From JBCCEV01 sp039030125 (GTDB lineage Bacteria > Pseudomonadota > Gammaproteobacteria > Ga0077536), in contig JBCCEV010000083.1 in assembly GCA_039030125.1 (NCBI GenBank), positions 1-18,999 of the forward strand: a stretch of 18,999 nucleotides of DNA, in the 5' to 3' direction. The position numbers were made by a program, and so were the translations under genes. Positions 15,596 through 18,999 of the stretch are shown piece by piece (positions within the stretch are counted from its first letter, which is position 1; the number at the start of each line of letters is the position of its first letter). Under the pieces are notes generated by a model. That model was not told the DNA's origin. It saw only the letters and a list, made by a program, of their open reading frames with translations, and searched no databases.

Positions 15596-17371
15596 ATGAA
15601 AGCGGCGACGACCGCATGTCTGTGGGTTTTGTGTTTGTTATGCGACGCAGCGCACGCCAATGCGTTGACGGTTGACTATGTCCGCGATCCCGGTGGCGAG
15701 TTCTCTATTGAGCAGATCGCGAACCGCGACGATTGGCGGCCTCTCGTAACCGAAGGAATGACCGTTCCGAGTTTTGGATTCTCCGCCGATACCTTCTGGG
15801 TGCGCGTGAGACTTGGCCGGGAGTTGCCAAGGAATGGTTACCTGGAAATCGAATATTCCGCGCTCGATGAAGTGGTTTTCTTCGAACAAATCGACGCCCG
15901 CTTTAGAGAAGTAGGGCGGTCTGGCGACACGCTATCTTTCGCCGACCGCGATATCCCTCACCGCGGTCATGTTTTCGAGATCACTCACGGCAGTGATGCG
16001 CGCTATTTCTTCAAGGTAAAGACCAGCGGTTCGGTGCAGTTACCCGTCCATTTTCACACGCCAGCGGGATTCGCTTCCCATAACAGCGGGGAAAATTTAC
16101 TTTACGGTTTGTATTACGGCTACATGTTGTTGCTGACCATTGCGGCATTGGTCGCGGCGGTGCACCTGCGAGAGGCACTGTTTGCCTACTACTTTTGTTA
16201 TGTCATTTGCCTGTTATCGACAATGGCGTCGATCAACGGTTTTGCCTATCAGTATTTCTGGCCTCGCGGTGGGTTATGGCCATCGATTTCGGGGCCGCTG
16301 TTCGTGGCGAGCGCCAGCGTCTTTGCGGTGTTGTTCGCGGGCGCCTTTTTGGGGCCGAGGTGTCGAACCAAATCTGCATCAGTGGGTTTTGTGTTGGTTT
16401 ATTCAATGGCTGGGGCGACACTGCTGGCCTGTATTGGGCAATCTTCCTCAATCGTGATCAAACTTGGAACGTTGACCGGAATGATCGCCGTGCCGGCGAT
16501 ATTGTGGCCGACCTTCATCGCGTTCAGACGCGGGGTCCAAGGCGCGAAATACTTTTTGGTTGCCTGGGGCATTTTTCTCTCGGCGTTCTTTTCGACGGGA
16601 TTGGTATTGTTTGGCCTAGCACCGAGTAATTTCTTCACAAACAATATTATGCAAATCTCCTCAATGATCGACGTCTTGATCCTCTCGATGGCGTTAGTTG
16701 AGCGTGGCCGTCAACTTAGAGCGCAGAAAGAGCGAGCGATAGCGGACACTCGAGACATTCTGATCAGCACCAATCAGCGATTGGAAGCAGAGGTTGCCGA
16801 CCGCACGCGCGACCTGCGAACGAAGAACGAGGAATTGGCTCAACTCGCCGCGCGTGATTCACTTACCTCTCTGTTAAATCACGAGACAGTGTTCGAGCGG
16901 TTAAATGAAGAATTAAGCGCGGCCTCAAGGTTTAAACACGATGTTGCCGTATTGATGATTGATATTGATCACTTTAAATCAGTGAACGACGAGTTCGGAC
17001 ATCAATTGGGCGATGAAGTTTTGGTGGCCGTCGCGCAAACGTTGAAAAACCGCCTTCGTCAGTACGATATCTGTGGGCGATATGGCGGCGATGAATTCAT
17101 TATGGTGCTCGGGCAAACGTCGCGGGAGGGCGCGATCAAACTTGCCGAGCGCTTGCGAAAAGATATCGCGGAATTATGCATCCCGAACGCGCCAGCGTGC
17201 CGCATAACGGCTAGCTTCGGGATCGCCGTTTATGACCATAAAGCGGCGCCGTTGGAAACACGGATTTTGGTGTCCTACTCCGATAGAGCATTGTATGAAG
17301 CAAAGGGATCAGGCCGAAATATCGTGCGCGTCTATGCTAATGGCGACAATGTGCCGCACAGCGTTTCGTAG
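15596..17371 (+). CDS. Membrane diguanylate cyclase with 7TMR-DISM sensor (7TMR-DISMED2-7TM-GGDEF)
   Basis: The 591-residue protein makes the second messenger cyclic di-GMP. It has a signal peptide (about 1-24), a periplasmic beta-rich 7TMR-DISMED2-like domain to about residue 155 (PSFGFSADTFWVRVRL is the hallmark), seven membrane spans from about 165 to 380, a coiled-coil linker to about 420, and a C-terminal GGDEF domain. The active site is intact, with YGGDEF at residues 496-501 and the metal/substrate motif MIDIDHFKSVNDEFGH. The inhibitory site R488-x2-D491 lies exactly five residues before GGDEF, so product feedback is expected. No clear ribosome binding site precedes the ATG; TACTAT at 15577-15582 could be a -10 giving a very short leader. 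The stop shares one base with the start of the amidase gene, so they form an operon. The sensed ligand is unknown; carbohydrate-like ligands have been suggested for this sensor class. Confidence 0.95.
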   Translation: MKAATTACLWVLCLLCDAAHANALTVDYVRDPGGEFSIEQIANRDDWRPLVTEGMTVPSFGFSADTFWVRVRLGRELPRNGYLEIEYSALDEVVFFEQIDARFREVGRSGDTLSFADRDIPHRGHVFEITHGSDARYFFKVKTSGSVQLPVHFHTPAGFASHNSGENLLYGLYYGYMLLLTIAALVAAVHLREALFAYYFCYVICLLSTMASINGFAYQYFWPRGGLWPSISGPLFVASASVFAVLFAGAFLGPRCRTKSASVGFVLVYSMAGATLLACIGQSSSIVIKLGTLTGMIAVPAILWPTFIAFRRGVQGAKYFLVAWGIFLSAFFSTGLVLFGLAPSNFFTNNIMQISSMIDVLILSMALVERGRQLRAQKERAIADTRDILISTNQRLEAEVADRTRDLRTKNEELAQLAARDSLTSLLNHETVFERLNEELSAASRFKHDVAVLMIDIDHFKSVNDEFGHQLGDEVLVAVAQTLKNRLRQYDICGRYGGDEFIMVLGQTSREGAIKLAERLRKDIAELCIPNAPACRITASFGIAVYDHKAAPLETRILVSYSDRALYEAKGSGRNIVRVYANGDNVPHSVS

Positions 17372-18855
17372 TGCTTAATGCGGATGAATATCGTTCATTA
17401 GATGCGCTTGGCCTCGGCGAGCTGATAGCCGTTGGCGATGTTAGTGCCAAAGAGGTTACCGAGGTTGCAATCGCGCAGATCGAACGCACTGATCCCGCAG
17501 TTAATGCCGTTGTTCATAAATGTTTCGAACGCGCGCGAGAGCAAGCAAGCTTAATCAAATCGACGCAAGGCCCACTTAGTGGCGTCCCGTTTCTCCTCAA
17601 AGACTTGATGATCGGTCTGAAGGGAGTGCCACTTGGCAACGGCAGCCGCGCCTACGCTGGTTATCTGTCCCCAGTGACGAGCACTCTTGCGCAACGGTAT
17701 CTGGAAGCGGGTTTGGTCGTTGTCGGAAAAACCAACACTCCGGAGTTTGGATTGATGGCGACGACCGAGCCGCAGGCGCTCGGGGTAACCCGAAACCCAT
17801 GGGATCTCACGCGTATTGCAGGCGGCTCGAGTGGCGGCTCAGGAGCTGCGGTTGCAAGTGGGATGGTGCCGGCTGCACACGGCGGCGACGGTGGTGGCTC
17901 AATCCGGATCCCATCTTCGTGCTGTGGCTTGTTCGGCCTTAAACCGAGTCGGGGGCGAATGCCGCAGGCAACCGCTTATCACGTATGGCTGGATGGGGTG
18001 GTCGAGCACGCCCTCACGCGCACGGTCAGAGACAGCGCCGCCTTGCTTGACGTTTCATATGATCGCGGCGCGAATCTTCCGGGGCCCGAAAAATCGTTTC
18101 TTGAAGATTTGGGGGGTCGGTTGAGAAAGTTGCGCATCGCCTTCTCGGCTAAACCTTATCTTTGTGATCGTTTCGCGTCGGAATGCGAGCGTGGGCTCGC
18201 GAATACTGTCGCATTATGTTCAGGGCTTGGCCACGAATTGATCGAGTCCAAGCCGCCGATAGACCAAGGTCGGTTTGTTGAGGCCTTTGTAAAGGTACTC
18301 TGTGGAGAGGTCGCGGCCGAGATCATGCAAACGAACGCGGTGCTTGGTCGCAAAACGACCCGGCAAGATTATGAGGCCGGCACTTGGGCGCTTGCTTTGA
18401 TCGGAGGTCGCCTAAGCGCTGGGGAATTAGTGCAAGCTCATCGCGACATCCAAGAAATATCGGCGGCCTTCAGGCGGTGGACCCAGAACTTTGACCTGGT
18501 GCTGGCCCCGACCTTAGCCAAGCCACCGGTAAAACTCGGCACGCTGTTACCATCCAGAACCGATGAAATTGCAATGAAGGTTCTGGGCGCGTTCGGCGCT
18601 GGCAGTCTAATGAGAAAAGTTGGGGCACTTGAGAAAGTTGCCACCGAAACCTTCTCGTTCATTCCTTCGACCCCTTTATTCAATATGAGTGGACAGCCAG
18701 CGATGTCGGTGCCCTTGCATTGGAGCGCAGATGGCTTGCCGATCGGGATGCAGTTTGGCGCTCAGGTAGGACAGGAGAGTTTATTACTTGGCTTTGCCCG
18801 CCAGCTAGAAGATGCGGCGCCGTGGTTTCAGCGGGTTCCCGAGTATCCACGGTAG
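17371..18855 (+). CDS. Amidase-signature family hydrolase
   Basis: This 494-residue enzyme hydrolyses a C-N amide bond. The Ser-cisSer-Lys triad is visible: K77 in PFLLKDL, S153 in the GGSSGGSG motif, and the nucleophile S177 in GDGGGSIRIPSS, with the 24-residue S153-S177 spacing seen in fatty acid amide hydrolase. Length suits stand-alone amidases (about 460-500). It is unlikely to be the GatA subunit of tRNA amidotransferase: no gatB or gatC is adjacent, and sequences such as FIPSTPLFNMSGQPAMSVPL look like general amidases. The start is GTG, overlapping the cyclase stop as TAGTG, so expression is probably coupled. No signal peptide is seen. Substrate unknown. A tRNA gene faces it six bases beyond its stop. 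Confidence 0.93.
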   Translation: MLNADEYRSLDALGLGELIAVGDVSAKEVTEVAIAQIERTDPAVNAVVHKCFERAREQASLIKSTQGPLSGVPFLLKDLMIGLKGVPLGNGSRAYAGYLSPVTSTLAQRYLEAGLVVVGKTNTPEFGLMATTEPQALGVTRNPWDLTRIAGGSSGGSGAAVASGMVPAAHGGDGGGSIRIPSSCCGLFGLKPSRGRMPQATAYHVWLDGVVEHALTRTVRDSAALLDVSYDRGANLPGPEKSFLEDLGGRLRKLRIAFSAKPYLCDRFASECERGLANTVALCSGLGHELIESKPPIDQGRFVEAFVKVLCGEVAAEIMQTNAVLGRKTTRQDYEAGTWALALIGGRLSAGELVQAHRDIQEISAAFRRWTQNFDLVLAPTLAKPPVKLGTLLPSRTDEIAMKVLGAFGAGSLMRKVGALEKVATETFSFIPSTPLFNMSGQPAMSVPLHWSADGLPIGMQFGAQVGQESLLLGFARQLEDAAPWFQRVPEYPR

Positions 18856-18860
18856 CAATT

Positions 18861-18937
<77 letters not shown>

Positions 18938-18999
18938 ATCCACGATATAAACTACCGCCGTTAGCCGAAGATCTAAAGCCCAGAAAATTAAAGCCCGTC

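Noticed and set aside
18974..18996. Direct repeat TAAAGCCC twice, 15 bases apart, upstream of tRNA-Arg(CCG)
   Set aside because: Only two short copies at the window edge; too little to claim a regulatory or repeat element.

Overview
The window looks like ordinary chromosome from a free-living, probably aquatic, heterotrophic gammaproteobacterium. This rests on gene families: SoeABC-type sulfite dehydrogenase, a DinB polymerase, a CNT nucleoside carrier, a 7TMR-DISM diguanylate cyclase, and tRNAs with an encoded CCA end. Base composition is mixed to moderately GC-rich by eye and was not computed. I saw no transposase, integrase, phage gene, toxin-antitoxin pair or CRISPR array, so it does not look like a mobile island.

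Layout. (1) 1-1046: a DadA-family D-amino-acid dehydrogenase whose reading frame is cut near the window edge by an in-frame TAG; the FAD-binding N-terminus is not in the open frame. (2) 1047-1406: a gap with no convincing gene. (3) 1407-2261: an SMP-30/gluconolactonase-like enzyme, followed by a clear hairpin terminator. (4) 2302-3993 (-): an OFA-type MFS carrier with two large extracytoplasmic insertions, divergent from (5) 4158-5315: a short MetE-like, cobalamin-independent methyltransferase with only the zinc-binding catalytic domain. (6) 5312-6547 (-): a CNT nucleoside transporter, tail-to-tail with the methyltransferase gene. (7) 6573-6649 (-): tRNA-Arg(TCG).

(8) 6752-11219 (-): a tight three-gene operon for a membrane-anchored molybdenum/iron-sulfur oxidoreductase, best matched to the cytoplasmic sulfite:quinone oxidoreductase SoeABC. 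It is divergent from (9) 11323-13173, an SLC13-type anion permease with two RCK_C (TrkA-C) domains. Together these suggest a module that oxidises sulfite inside the cell, feeds electrons to quinone and moves an anion such as sulfate or sulfite across the membrane. The substrate is inferred.

(10) 13174-13496: a non-coding stretch with a 14-bp perfect palindrome and an extended -10 promoter candidate abutting the next start codon. (11) 13497-15475: a Tat-exported aldo/keto reductase translationally coupled (ATGA overlap) to DNA polymerase IV. (12) 15596-18855: a 7TMR-DISM/GGDEF diguanylate cyclase overlapping by one base with an amidase-signature hydrolase. (13) 18861-18937 (-): tRNA-Arg(CCG).

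I found no clearly new system. The most interesting points are the sulfite dehydrogenase/SLC13 module, the two coupled gene pairs (Tat-reductase with Pol IV; cyclase with amidase), the symmetric insertions in the MFS carrier, and the broken dadA.
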